A stretch of DNA of 64,000 nt from assembly GCA_027924645.1 (NCBI GenBank), contig BSBN01000047.1, positions 1,984,001 through 2,048,000 on the forward strand, given 5' to 3'. A model generated the notes under the pieces. It saw only the letters and a list, made by a program, of their open reading frames with translations. It made no database searches and had not been told where the DNA came from. Numbering within the stretch: position 1 is the first letter of the stretch; the number at the start of each line of letters is the position of its first letter. The translations under genes and the position numbers were made by a program. Source of the stretch: Cunninghamia lanceolata. Taxonomy: Eukaryota > Streptophyta > Pinopsida > Cupressales > Cupressaceae. Positions 24,452-37,300 of this stretch are shown here, piece after piece.

Positions 24452-25186
24452 CTCAAGATTTTAACAGATTCACAAATAGGGTTTGAACGAAAATACCTTG
24501 TTTCACCGAATTAGGGTTTCCTTTCTTCGAATTACTTCAAACGCTTCAAATCTTGGTTGTTATTACTCAAGTTCTACTTCAATCTCTCTGAATACCCGAT
24601 AGCTTCTGATGTAAAGTGATTTAAGTCTAAAAAGGTTCCCTTTTATCCTCCGCATGACTTAACCTAATCATTATTAATGCTTGTTCCAAAAAGTTGTCTG
24701 ACTTTTCTTTGATAGACACAGTCAATCAAAATTGCTCCGCAACGTACCATACTTAATTTCTTCCAGATTTTCTTCCAAAGGATTTTTCTTATCGTATTCC
24801 ACCATAGATCTCCTTGCTGGATTCCAGCACCAACTGTCTAGCTGGGGGATTTAGATTTTTGATACTGCTCCCCCTAAGCTAGAGCTCTCAATTTACTTCC
24901 CAGAGGAAGTATCTGCACTAGATGCTGGTGTGAATCCATCCTTAACCTCATTTACACCCTTTTTGATCTAGATCATGCTCATCTCCTTCTTGGTTTCCAT
25001 AGTATCAACTTTATTCTTGCCTTTGACATCTTTCTATTTTGTTTTCCTCTGTTGTGTAGGATAATCTCTTTCTATATTTTTGCTTCTATAGAATCTCGCA
25101 AGGTGTCTGAACTTGTTGCAATAGTAACAAACAACATTTCTCTGACCTTGATTTATTCTGATATTTGAATTTGGCCTTGACCTGCA
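24452..25186 (-). other. Linker between gag and second ORF, with decayed zinc-knuckle remains
   Basis: Directly after the gag stop, the frame continues to a fourth knuckle-like motif (CYYCNKFRHLARFY, His-to-Arg-shifted and last Cys lost) near 25110-25155 and then through several stops. Ancestrally gag was probably longer than now. Confidence 0.5.
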
Positions 25187-26047
25187 TTAGTTAGCCATAT
25201 GCCCTAATCTATTGCATGCAAAACATTTTCCATTGAAAGATTGACCATTCCTTGAATAGTTTAGCACAGTTCTTGACACCCTTCTACACGCATTTGCTTT
25301 ATGACCAATCTTCTTGCAATTGAAACATTGACCAAAAAAAGATGGAGCATTTTGATTTATTCTACTTCTACACTGAGTAGCCCTATGACCATACGTATTG
25401 CATTTGAAACAATGAGCATTGAAAGATGGGTACCTTTGTGCATTTGGTTGTCTAACCAGGGGTCCTTTAGGTCTTCTTTGATTCCTTACTAGATGGTCTC
25501 TGCCTCTTCCTTCTTTAGATCTATCTTGCCTTGAATTTGAACTTTCTCCCTTTTCAAATCCCAAGCCTTGTTTATCATCTAGATACTTCTGACTGGCTAG
25601 CAACTCATCAAGTTTTGCAGAGCTGATTTTAAATTTTTCTTTGTAGCTGTTGGCTTCTTCTAGATCAAATTTTAAGAGTGGAACTTTTTCCCCCAATTTT
25701 TCACATTCCTCTGACGTGTCCTTCACAATTTGATTTAGACATTCCTCATTCTTGGTCTTTTCTTCAATCACCCTAAGAAGACTCTCTGTGGATTCCCTTG
25801 CTTGTTTTAGTTTCTCACATAATTCTTTCCTTCTTTCCTGAGATTTACTGATCTGTTCTTTTAATTTTAGAATGCAATTATCTGCTTCTTTGATACTCTC
25901 CTCTAAACCCTTGATATCAGCCTTGAAGTTGTCAAGATCTTCTAGAGCTGCTTCAAATTGTTCATTGTTGACATAAACATGATCACCAATCACAATGCTA
26001 CCAGGATGACTTGTTTCAGGATAAGTGAGATACCTTTTCACTGCCAT
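25187..26047 (-). CDS. Gag protein with coiled coil and CCHC zinc knuckles (truncated)
   Basis: The ATG at 26047 (MAVKRYLTYPE) opens a frame of 286 codons; the frame also runs upstream through the PBS into the LTR without another ATG. Residues about 30-155 are strongly helical and charged, as in a coiled coil. A basic Arg/Ser-rich linker follows, then CX2CX4HX4C zinc knuckles: CFKCNTYGHRATQC, CFNCKKIGHKANAC, and CFACNRLGHMAN, which is cut by a TAA just before its last Cys. The product should coat and package element RNA. This knuckle series after a coiled coil resembles gag proteins of plant Copia elements. No protease is fused to it. Confidence 0.8.
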   Translation of the reverse strand: MAVKRYLTYPETSHPGSIVIGDHVYVNNEQFEAALEDLDNFKADIKGLEESIKEADNCILKLKEQISKSQERRKELCEKLKQARESTESLLRVIEEKTKNEECLNQIVKDTSEECEKLGEKVPLLKFDLEEANSYKEKFKISSAKLDELLASQKYLDDKQGLGFEKGESSNSRQDRSKEGRGRDHLVRNQRRPKGPLVRQPNAQRYPSFNAHCFKCNTYGHRATQCRSRINQNAPSFFGQCFNCKKIGHKANACRRVSRTVLNYSRNGQSFNGKCFACNRLGHMAN

Positions 26048-26101
26048 GAGAACACCTTCCCAGATCTTCCTCAATCTGTTAAGCTTCTTCAAAGGAACCT
26101 T

Positions 26102-26113
26102 GCTCTGATACCA
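26102..26113 (-). other. Primer-binding site (initiator tRNA-Met type)
   Basis: The minus strand reads TGGTATCAGAGC five bases inside the 5' LTR edge at 26119. This is the usual plant Copia PBS. Confidence 0.92.
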
Positions 26114-26118
26114 ATTCT

Positions 26119-27212
26119 TGAATACAATGAACACTAAGAGGGGGGGTGAATCAGTGTTCTACAAAACCATTTATGCACTTTCTCTATTATCCATTTACCA
26201 AATTCAATTATGTAAAAGCATATTAAACAAATGAATAGCAACCACAAAGACATAACACATGAACACCAAGATTTTTACGTGGAAAACCCAAAGAGGGAAA
26301 AACCATAGAGAGTGTTAGCTCTCAATATATTATTATAGCACAATACCGAAATACAAAAAGCTCACCGCCTTAGGGCTCACTGCCCAGAGCTCACTACTCA
26401 AGAAAAGGCTCACTGCTAATTAGAAGAAGAAAGAAGAAGAAGGGTGGCTCGCTGCCAAGAATGAACTGCTATGATTGCATCTACATATGCATGGTGATAG
26501 TTCCAATTAAGCTCATAAATATTGACTCATAACTCTTGATTTTAGTCTGCCCCTGTTTCTCTACTCTGCTCTTACATATGCTCAAGATCTCTCTTTGTTT
26601 GTTGGGGCCATTCCATCTTCTCATAGTTTACATTCATATACATCACATCACACACTACACACCTACAAACACCAAAATCCATCCTCTATTTATATCCGCA
26701 ACTAAATCTTTATCATGATCAGGTCGGCAGGCAAACTATGAAACGTGTGTACCAAGTGTTATATCCTGTCGGCTTGTTTTTGTGTTACATCTTCAATGTG
26801 GATCCAAACTATCATGCACATGTCTTCATATGTGTTAGCTCTAATCATACAACCACTTACATTTATCATCCAACTCATATTTCTTCTCCTCATAAGGAAT
26901 TAACCATCATGTCGGCTTGTTCCTTCCTAACATATATGATAGGTTCCTCTGTCAAATCACAACTTATGCTGCAGACCAAATGGAACTTCATGAATCATAT
27001 ATAGAAATCATTATTGATCTCTTGACATGTCTTCAACTCTACAGAATAAGATGAATCTATATGCCAAAGGGCAAACCTTTGACTTGATGCACTGTCACAA
27101 TGGAACACTATCAAACTAGATGCCGATATTGGAGAGCCTATAGAATAAGATCTGTTGGACTTCTGGAGCTACAACCTTGGATTCTGATAGTCATGACCTA
27201 TCTATAACTTAC
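26119..27212 (-). repeat. 5' LTR of the non-autonomous element, inner part
   Basis: 1094 bases matching 13471-14544, ending in the cttac duplication (27208-27212) at the Gypsy insertion. It contains the GTGG...CCAC motif at 26279-26306 in reverse. Confidence 0.92.
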
Positions 27213-27992
27213 TGAAATCATGAAAAATCAACATGAAGGAAATGATAACAAATGCAAATCAAACAAATGCAAACCTCATATCGACTCACGATCCATTGAT
27301 AGGGTTAAGAGTGCTGCACCTAAAACATTCTAGCTTTACCCAAATAGATGAATGTTGGTTGCTTGGTTCTGTAGCATAACGGTGAGATAGGGATAGATAG
27401 ATGAATGATTAGGTGAATGCAAGATAGATGGATGAGAGATTGAGAAGAAATTTCGACAGCATGTGGATACTAGAAGAAGATTTGTTTTAAAATGGCTCAA
27501 GAGAGGCTACCTTTATAGAAAAGGGCAAATTCGAATGGACGGTTGTGATTGAGAGTTATGTTGAAATATATGGACGGTCAAGATCGATTAGGGTTGGATT
27601 AGGGTTTCCCACTTAAAGAGGGATTGTAGTCACATGACAAGTGTGCGATAGAGAATAAAGGGGAATCTAATTCAAATATTATATTTGAATTAGATTGACA
27701 TGTGAAGGCATATTAAGTGGGAGATGAGACATGTGACATGTGTCGCAATGTTATGAGAGGTGAGGGAATAATTTGAATTGTGTGAGACATGTGACTAGGT
27801 GCAATTAATTAAATAAATTGGATTTATTTAATTAATCGGGAATGTGATAAAGTGGGATTAATTAAATAAATTGGGTTTATTTAATTAATCAAGAAGGTGA
27901 TTAAGATGGGATGAACTAGGACCTAGGGATAAACACACAAGGTCATGTCAACAAGGTGTTGTGTCAAGACATGGACATTTTTGATGTCTACA
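27213..27992 (-). repeat. 3' LTR of Gypsy-type element
   Basis: 780 bases with TGTAGACATC...GATTTCA ends on the minus strand. Two AT-rich inverted repeats lie at about 27800-27895. Confidence 0.93.
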
Positions 27993-28008
27993 TTTGCCCC
28001 TCTTTGAA
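27993..28008 (-). other. Polypurine tract
   Basis: The minus strand reads AAAGAGGGGCAAA directly before the 3' LTR. Confidence 0.75.
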
Positions 28009-29106
28009 ATGAGATGATGTTGCGAGATGATAATATTTGTGTCGAGTAACATCATTTCAAAGAAGCTAAGGTATGGATAGAAGAAAATATGGTAAGATAG
28101 ATGATAGGATGAGGATGCCCCCTTGAGAGGATAGGTGGGTTAGAAGTACACGAGTAGGCTTTTGACATGAAAGGGATTGATCAAGGGAGAAATGAATAGA
28201 AGAAATGAGTGAGGTGTTATACTACAATGAAAGTGAGCAATCATGATGTTTGACATAGCACTAGACATTATGCACCAGGGTATGAGGACCAAGGTGACGA
28301 TGTGTCTTGTGCCCCAACATAATACAACCTTGTCTAGATACAAGATATGAATATTAGCTAGGTTGGATGTGATACAAATGCAAGTTTAAAATGATAACAC
28401 ACACAAGCAAGCAAGCATGCACAAATGATATAAAAACAAACAAGGTATTGCCCCTGTCAAGCGATAAACTGATGATTGATCAATGATTGATTTGATGATG
28501 GTAGTGTTTTCATTGTGGGGAATGATATATCCCTAGATCAACACAAGGATGTGGGAACAATATATCCCATTGATGATGATGATGATTGATTGATTGATTG
28601 ATTTGGTTTACAACAAGGTTAGGATCAAGACCATTGATTGAGATTGGATAATTTGACATGACTGATTGACATGATTGGTATGGATTAAGGATGTGCTTGC
28701 ATTTGGATCTTTGCTTGAATTTGATTTGATAAGGATGAATGGAAGAAGTGATGATTGATTGGATTTTAGGTGTTTATTAATGATGTGAGAGATAGATGAT
28801 AGAAGAAATATGAGATGGATGAAGATGATGATAATGATGTAAGGATATGATGATTAGATGAAGGATAAAAGATGGAAGAAGGGGTCTATCACCTATGCCT
28901 GAATTTGAGTACTTCCTTCGTATCCTAGATTGCCTACATACCCTGTATCCACGTGATCAAGGCATTTAACGATAAAGAGGAGATGTAGTTTTGATACATG
29001 TTTTATTGATGGGATGATATGGATTGGATTGATCAAATTATGGATTGATTGGGATTGATTGAATGATGTTTGATGATTTATGATGTTATTGATGAGATGA
29101 TGTGGA
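28009..29106 (-). other. Non-coding 3' region rich in GATTGATT/GATGAT runs
   Basis: Simple-sequence-like runs of gattgattgatt and gatgatgatg dominate from about 28470 to 29100. No reading frame is supported. Confidence 0.6.
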
Positions 29107-30335
29107 TGTTAGACTTAGGGCACACAACTGAGAGGGGTGGGTGAATCAATTGTGCGAAATTTTCTCCTATTAAACACTTAAATCTTCTTTAGTGATTAGT
29201 AGAATATTAATCATGAACCATAATGCATTCAAATCAAAAGCAAAAACATATCAACACATAAGACACCAAGATTTTGACGTGGAAAACCCGGTTAAGGGAA
29301 AAACCACGAGGTGATTAACCCAAGATTGTATTCTCTATTAGAAGAATAGAAAGAACAAAATGGCACATGCCAATTAGGGCTCACTGCCCAAGCACACTGC
29401 TCACAAGAGGCTCACTGCCTACAAGAGACACACTGTCTACAAAGAAATAAGTATCACCTTCATGAACTGGAGAATAGCATCTTCACCATGCTTGAATCAG
29501 TTCCATTTAAGCCCAATACTTCTTCTCTGCCTTTCGCACTCTTTTTCACTACCACACGCTCATCACACCAAGACACCCACTTTGAAATGACTTTACAATC
29601 CCTTATTTATACACGACATCGACTTAGGACAAATCATCTAAGTCAACAAATACCTATAAGAACATCCGCAAGACGTGTATTACATTTGGTCAGCCAGTCT
29701 CAGGAAGAACACTAACATCAGATGGTTATTCTTCAAATACGAACTTTAACTTCAATGCAGACCACCAACATGAACTAGAACTGATCCACAGATCACCAAA
29801 AGCTTTCCTGAATCACCAACAACATCCGCACTTCATGTGGTTACTGGAATCCTTCTCTCCTTCATCCGGAACCTCAAGAACACAATCTGTCATCACTGTC
29901 ACAAAGGAATAGGTTCTTCTGGACCTTCAAGCCACAAACCAATCTACTTGACACTTCACAAGGATGTCCTCAACACTTCCTTAAATCCACAGAATGGGAT
30001 AATGCATTACCGGACCTCACCGGACCTATCTATGTCACTTTGTTACCTCTAGACACCTCCTGGAGCCGGTTTTACTTGAGCGACCATAACTTCTTCAGAT
30101 CTTCATGCGGACCTCTAAAAACTTGGCTGGAGCATCTCAAGACTTATATCTGCAAACCCTTTAAACTGCATCCTCTGATCCTCAACCTATCTTGGACTCT
30201 TACCTTGTTATCATCACTATTCCTGATTGAGACTAACTTTCTCAATATGCTCAGCACACAGCTCATCCAATCCTTCTCATTAATGCAAGTATGTTGACAT
30301 CAATGACAACACCAGTTAAACCCATACTTGCAACA
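29107..30335 (-). repeat. Solo LTR of the 16.4 kb Copia family
   Basis: 1229 bases from TGTTGCAAGTATGGG to TAAGTCTAACA on the minus strand, matching the LTRs at 16375 and 22080 throughout. The duplication gtgga flanks it (29102-29106 and 30336-30340). No internal sequence remains, so the element was lost by LTR-LTR recombination. Confidence 0.95.
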
Positions 30336-32172
30336 GTGGATTGGATTGATGTGATTTGTTTGATTGATAGATTGGTTTGATTTGATGATTTGATTGGATT
30401 TGTTTTGATATGATAGATCGTTAGATGATGATTGATTTAATTTGTTTTGATGGATTTGATGTGATGAATTGTTTGATAGATGATTGATTTTACGATGTGA
30501 TTTGATTTGATTTAATGATTTGATTTTGATTTGGATTAATGATTGATCTTTTTGCTTGGATTTTCTTGTTGGATATTTGATTTTTTGTATCTTTGGGAAT
30601 ATTTTGGTTTTTTTGTGTTTTTGGGATATTTTGATTTTTTTGGGTTTTTTGAAATATTTTGATTTTTTTGGGGTTTTCTGAAATATTTTGATTTTTTTGT
30701 ATTTTTGGGAATATTTGCATTGGATGATCATTTTGATAGCCTTTATGCTAGGTACCAATGACAAGGGGGAAACCAAGTCTAGGTGCAAGGGAATGAATGG
30801 GATTGGACAAAAGGATGGACGATAGTGGATGGATGAAAGGATCATGATAAATGGATAGGTTAAAAGGATAGGCTATGGAATGGAATGGATGTATGTGTAA
30901 GAGAGCAAAGATGTGATCTCTAAGGACTATGTTGCTCATGCCCCAGTCTAGGTAGTAGACTTAGGATTTTTGAGGATAATGCTTAAGGCAATAGGATGAT
31001 AGGATTTGACATGACAAAGCTTATGATTTGGATGATAGGGTTCATGTGGAAAGGATGAGGTATGCCGAGAGATACCCAAGACACTTGTCAACAATTGCCC
31101 CCAATCTTTGTCAAGATCAAAAGAGGAAGGGAGGATGAATGGATGCAATGTGATAGGTATGTATATGGAAATGGTATGAAAATGGTATGATAGTTTGGAA
31201 AAGGATGAGATAAGGTTCCCCCAAGTGTAAGTAACATAGAAGATCGACCTACACATGACACTTGTTTATTAGGTTTTCATCATGGTACTTATCCAAGGTG
31301 CATGTTTACCAAGTTTTCACCATTGGATGAAAGGATTTCTCTTTACTTTTTTTTAAAAAAAAATTTGACTTTTTTGTGACTCTTTGGATGGAAGAAGGTG
31401 GATATGGACGAGAGGGACTCAAGTGTCTAGTGCCATGAAAGGTGATAGTCCCATTGGAAAGGAATGTCATCACATGGACCATGTCAAATGTGCTCATCGA
31501 TGTTGGTAGGGAGATGGCATGAAAGTGAGATGGATTAGGTAGATGGTGGATTATGGTGTGGATCATGTAGGGAACGATAGTGGATTATGTAGGGGTGAAA
31601 GTGGATTATGATGTGGATTATAATGAACTTATGCAAAAGCATGGACCATAGGAAGGTGATTGGGAAGGTATGTAGGATAATGGATGAAAGGTGAGGAGAT
31701 GGAGGTATGTGAGAATGGGATCATGACCAACGGTTGCACACACCATGATAAACATGGAAGCTTTTGAGTGGATGGAGGTGTAGGAAGCAATGGCGATGTT
31801 TGCTTAGGAGATGAATGATTTAGGACTTTTGGAACCCACATGGACTTAGTATTTTTCTGATTTTTGCTTTTCATGTGGGATGTTTGAAATGTTTGAATGG
31901 AATGGCATTTTTGAATGGAGGGGATGGTTGGGATTTTTGGGATGTGGATGCCTCATTTGATTTTCTTGATTTTTGCTTAGTACCCATACCATTTTGCTTT
32001 TGGACTTTTCTTTTAGAGGTATGGGCTTGGATGGATTTTTGAATGAAGCTTGCCTTGAATTTTTGGATTCATTTCCTAAGGTATTAGGACCCTTAGGATG
32101 TTGGGATTTATATATAGAGGCATCCAAATGTTTATTTTTGAATCCCATGTGGTGGATGAAATGAGTGAAAGC
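30336..32172 (-). other. Non-coding 3' region of the Gypsy-type element, with a T/G-rich minisatellite
   Basis: Continues the low-complexity region. At 30580-30716 about four units of roughly 33 bases contain ATATTTTGATTTTTTTG with variable G-run spacers. The rest (30720-32170) has no recognisable domain. Confidence 0.6.
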
Positions 32173-34341
32173 TCAGTGTTTATACAATGTGTGCATTTGT
32201 TGGTCAGGATTAGGATTGTAAGGATACTTATGGATAAATGGATAATTAGGTGTTGGTAGAAGTGGAGGTAAAGTGGATGGAGGGATATTTGGAGTTGGAA
32301 GCAATGGAGGTAAAGCGGATGATGGAAGGTGAATGGTCACATGATTTTGACATTTGTAGGATGAGGGAGGTGGAATGGCAACGTATGTTTTAGGAATATG
32401 ATGGGGTTTATGATGTAAGGAAGTGGTTTTAGGAAGTATGGAGGAAGTACCAACATCATTAAAATGTTGACCCTGGGGTGTGTATCCAAGGCCAAATGAG
32501 CGAGGAGGGGCCTTGACATGGATTGGCTCCAAAATGCCTTGTTCATGTAGGCCTAAACCTTTACCTTGGTAGTTCATGTTTTGGAGCATGCGATTGACTA
32601 TAGGACTAGGTGTAGTTTGGACACTAGACTTGAGTTGATTATTGGATGGAGAAGGTAAAGTGGATAATGGTTGTTGGTGTTCTAAGGAGGAACACTCATG
32701 AATGAATGTGGATATACTAATAGTATATGGTGGATTTGAAATGAGATCAATGGTGGATGTGGAAGGATCATTAGGATCTTTCTTATGTTCATTGGGATCC
32801 AAATTATTTGTTTGATCTTCTATGTTTGCTTTGGAGGCACATGTCTCATCATGACAAGTGGAAGGTGTAGGATCATGGATTGGGCTAGATGGAGGATGAC
32901 TAGGAGCAATTTAGATGTCTTGCTCATGGATTATAGGATTATGGATAGGATCAAGGTGCTCATGTATAGCTTCTTCATAGGTATTATCTTGATCATAAAG
33001 AAGATACATGTTATGGATAAATTGGATGGGGATGATTTGATCTTGATTAGATTTAAGGGCTATTGTTTCTTCATGCTTAGGATCGTGCACTTGACATAAC
33101 TCTTGGTTTTCTTGAATGGAAGTGGAAGGCTCTTAATAAGCTTGATAGCTTGTAGATCACATGATGGGGTTAGAAGACTAGAAAAAGTGTTTAAAGACTC
33201 ATGGGGAGGCTCAAGAATAGGTGTTTGATGGCATGGCAATATTTTATTCCTTGCTAGTAGCCAATGGATCACATCCTTTACAAGGGTATGGGTGAATGGA
33301 CAATATAGGGGATGGATGATAATAGTGTAAGTTGAAGGCTTAGGATTTGGATTTGTTGGATGGATAATGGGATTAGGATTTGGGCTAGATGGAAAAATAA
33401 TGGAATTAGATAGATTGGTCTTATCCAAGATAATCTTACCACAATCTTCTAGGTTCTTGACCAATCTTTGAAATCAGACACAAGTGGATATGGTATGGCC
33501 CCTATACCTATGGTATGCACAATAATGGTTTTCATTATACCCTCTAGGTTTAATCATAAATGGAGAATATGCTTTGAACGGGTATAGCTCAATCAAATTT
33601 GCTTGGACCAATTTCTAAAAGTATCTCCATAGAATCTTTTAATGAAGGATTAGTGGAACATGGGGATGAAGGTGATGAAGGCGATGAAGGGCTTGATAAA
33701 GGTGTTGAGATGGAACTAGTTGGTTAATGTGTTGGCATATGATTGGATGGTGAAGGTGACTCAAAGGAGGTACTTTCTAGGTTGGTTTCTCCCATCTCAA
33801 AGGATTTTAGGGCTTGCATAAGATGACTTAGACTTTTTTGTTTTATGTACATAGGGACATTTGGACTTGCTTGTTGTTCTTGTAAGGACATTTGATTGCC
33901 ATGCGGATAGGTTTGGTGATGAGGTGGCATGATAGGACTTGTAGCTGAAAGGTCTTGTGAGGTGGATTGTTGTGGACATTGGTTGATGTTGGAGGTTTGT
34001 TGAGAAAGTAGTTGGGATATGATGGCAATGGAGTTAGGATTGTTGGATGGTAGACTTATGGAAGTACTTGCATTTGGGGTGTTGCTAGGAATAGTGAGGG
34101 TGATTTGTGGTATGGATGTGGTGGCATTAGTGTTTGGATTATGTGCTTGTTGGGCTTGTGATGGAATGTGGGAGCGTTGATATTGGCCTAGGACTTGATG
34201 TTGTGGGGATTGTTGATGTTGTGGTAACACAGGATCTTTTTCCTTTCTATATAACTAGTTAAGTTGACTAAGTTGATTAAGAATTCTTTTGGTGCCATAA
34301 GGATCATTCTCATAGGTTTTGTTTAGAAATGCCATGTCCAT
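32173..34341 (-). pseudogene. Gag-like polyprotein with zinc knuckle and G-patch, broken
   Basis: The ATG at 34341 opens a frame (MAFLNKTYENDPYGTKRIL) that soon meets a stop; a Gln/Ser/Pro-rich frame follows to 33724. Near 33490-33535 a CX2HX4HX4C knuckle reads CAYHRYRGHTISTC, typical of plant Gypsy gag, followed by a stop and the segment VKNLEDCGKIIL. A Pro/Asn-rich linker leads to 32802-32173, where a G-patch (MNYQGKGLGLHEQGI, then FGLGYTPQG) lies at about 32460-32590. Plant Gypsy elements of the Tat/Athila side often carry a G-patch near protease, but no protease motif is seen here. The order matches the element at 44650. Confidence 0.7.
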
Positions 34342-37300
34342 GTTTACAAGTGGTATATATGGAGGGATTTGGATGAAGATTTGATGATGTGTAATGGCCA
34401 GAAATGATTAGGGTTTTTACTTGGATGATGAGGACTATGGTGATAATGATTAGGATGTCGAAGATGACTAAGATGATGAGATTGGATGACTTGAAGGAAT
34501 TAGGATGAATTATGGTGGAATTACTAGGTTAGGTGACTAGGATGATTTAGGATAATGGTAAGGGTGATGTGGGATAATAAGGTGGGATGACTTGGATTGA
34601 GTTGATTAGGATGAATGGATTGGGATGAAAGTGGTTTAAATGAGAAATGTAGGTGATGATGTGGAGTGATTGGGATCAACTTTCAATACCTTAGGATGAT
34701 TTGATTTATTTTGTTTTTTTGATGGATGGCTCTCTATGCTTAAGGTAGACTAATGACACTTAAGTAATAAAGGGTTGATTGGATTGATTCTCTATACTTA
34801 AGGTAGACTAATGACACTTAAGTAATAGAGGGTTGATTGGATTGATTTAATTGGATGACTTACTTAGATAGACTAATGATCTCAAGCAAGTTTGGATAAC
34901 AGTTGATGATGATCAACTAAGGTCTTGATTTTTGATTCGGTTGATTTGGATTTGGATTGGGATGAAATTAGTTGGGATGTGATTTGGCTTGGAATGATTG
35001 GATTATGTGTAATGACTAGGATGATGATTAGAATAAAGTTTATTTGATTAGAATGAACATGATGATGATGATGATCATGTGTAATGATGACTTGGATAAG
35101 ATTAGGGTTTTGTTTAGGATGGAGGTGAGTTAAAATGAATTGATGAATTGGGTGATTAGGATTGGAAGATGTGGATTTGAATGTGTTGGAAGAATGAGTA
35201 GAATGACTTGTCTTTATGTGTTTGGTGTTTATCTTGATTTGGTAATGTTTAATCAAATGATCACACATGTACAAACATGATTCACTCACACAAGACACAT
35301 AAGCAATTTTGGATTTTGAAAATGAAATGTGATGATTATTAAGTAAGCACTTGAAAACACATCAACAATCCTAATGTCTAGTTTGAAATAGGGTATGGCC
35401 AATTAGGTTTTGGGCTATGTTTACACGAGGTTCACTAGGAATTTGAAAGTGAAATCCTGCCACACAGCCAGGTGAAAGGGGTAACCCACCCTTCACCTTC
35501 ACTTCCCAAAGGTATAAAGTTCTTTGGGGCTTAGCCAAGAGTGACAATCCAACTCCCAATGAGAGTGTCTTTCGATTCAGGCTCGGTTGAGGTCATCCCT
35601 TGGAGTGGTGTGTCTCCAAGCAGGCCTCCTAAGAAGGGTAAACAAAAGCAAATCAAGTGAGGTGTTTTTGATCTCCAAGATCACCTTGCAGTGCGAGGAG
35701 AGAGCATACACACACTTGACTCACACCCACACTCGTAAATTAACCCTTAGAAATTGAATGTGGGAAAGACAATTCAAGCAATGGTTCTTTTTATGCCCAA
35801 ATCAAAATGTGAATGGAAAACACTTGTTGATTTTATGCCCAATTTTTTTTTATGTGATTGCTAAAGCAATATTCATTTTAAGCCCAAATTGAAATGTGTG
35901 GTCAAACAAGGATTAAGAGATAAGAGATGAAACAAGTGAACCTGATTAATTCATTGTCCAAGTTGTTGTGTTCGCTATTCCTAATGTTGTTCCAGCCCCT
36001 TTGATGCTCCTACAAGCCACCAAAATTGAAAAGTCCAAGTAACTTTGCAAAGAAGAATGATTATGCAAAAAAGAGAAATCTGACAAAAATTTGATGAAAA
36101 TGGACTAATACAAAAAAATGGATGGCATGAATAGATTCTAGATGAAATTCTATGCAATTTTTAAAAAATTCGCTAAAAACTGATAAAAAATGCTCAAGAT
36201 ATGCTCGATTGAAGTTTAAAAGAAAGTTTGACTTTGACTGATAACAAAAGGCTATAAAATAGTATAGTCACCTAAAAATTTCTTCACCACTACGTAGTTC
36301 ACTCTCCCATCTTTCCAATGAGTCCAATTTTGTGCAATTTCACCTCCGTATGTGAAAGTTATGAAATTTTGAAAAAAATAGCCTCCTTTGGCATGTAGGA
36401 AGCACAAGGCAAGTTGGCTGTTAAGCAAAATCACTAGTTGTTTGCTTCTTCTAGTCACATGAAAAACTTAAGTCCTGGCAGTTTATTTTTTGATGATGGC
36501 AGTTTGAGGTTGACAGTTAAACTTGGCAGTTTGGGGCTAGTAGAGCCCACGGTCATCCATATGACCGTGGGGGAGCCCAAAGCAAAAAAAAATCACAAAT
36601 AAAAGGGGGCCGATGGACAACCCCCCATGCGGTCACTAATATGACTTCTCACTGAAAAATCAATTGAGCATAATGCAATTGAGATCAAGGTGTCTAGAGG
36701 GAGGACTAAGAACCAACAATCAGTTTGCAACAAGAGCTAATCTATTGGTTCGATCCCAATAAAAAAAAAAACTACAGAAGACTTTTACCATGTTAAAACA
36801 ATCGACTCCCGATGGCAGAGAACCATTACAATACTGTTGAAGTCCACCTAATAGCCAAAAGTAGACTTTCAATGAAAGTTTGGATCGCTTTCCTTGAACT
36901 TCGCCTGAGTTGTTAAAGACTGATCCAATTTGAAGATTTTGAAAGCAAAGAAATCTTTAAAACCATTGACACTTTTTTTGAAACTGTCCACCCTGGTCGA
37001 GAGTCATAATTTAGCCCACAGTTATAACTAACCAGCTGTAAGACCGGGGTAGGCAACCACAAATACTCTGCTAATCCTCTAACTGCAACGTTTAACCATT
37101 GAAGACCTAAAGGTGAGGTTGAGGGTTCAAAAGACCACAGAGAGGGTGGGTTAGGTTTAATGATAGACGACGACTTTGAAATAAGTAGCGATGAAGTGGA
37201 AATGTTGGACAGAGCAATGGATAGGCTTTTAGAATGGTGATGGATTTATGAATGGTATCAAGAGGGTCTGCAAAAGAAATGATGACTGAGATCTCAAAGG

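Noticed and set aside
28470..28760. Regular GATT/GATG runs that looked at first like a satellite or CRISPR-like array
   Set aside because: No fixed unit length or spacers; simple-sequence drift inside an element.
30040..30297. Open frames inside the solo LTR
   Set aside because: They lie wholly within LTR sequence that is non-coding in the full-length copy.
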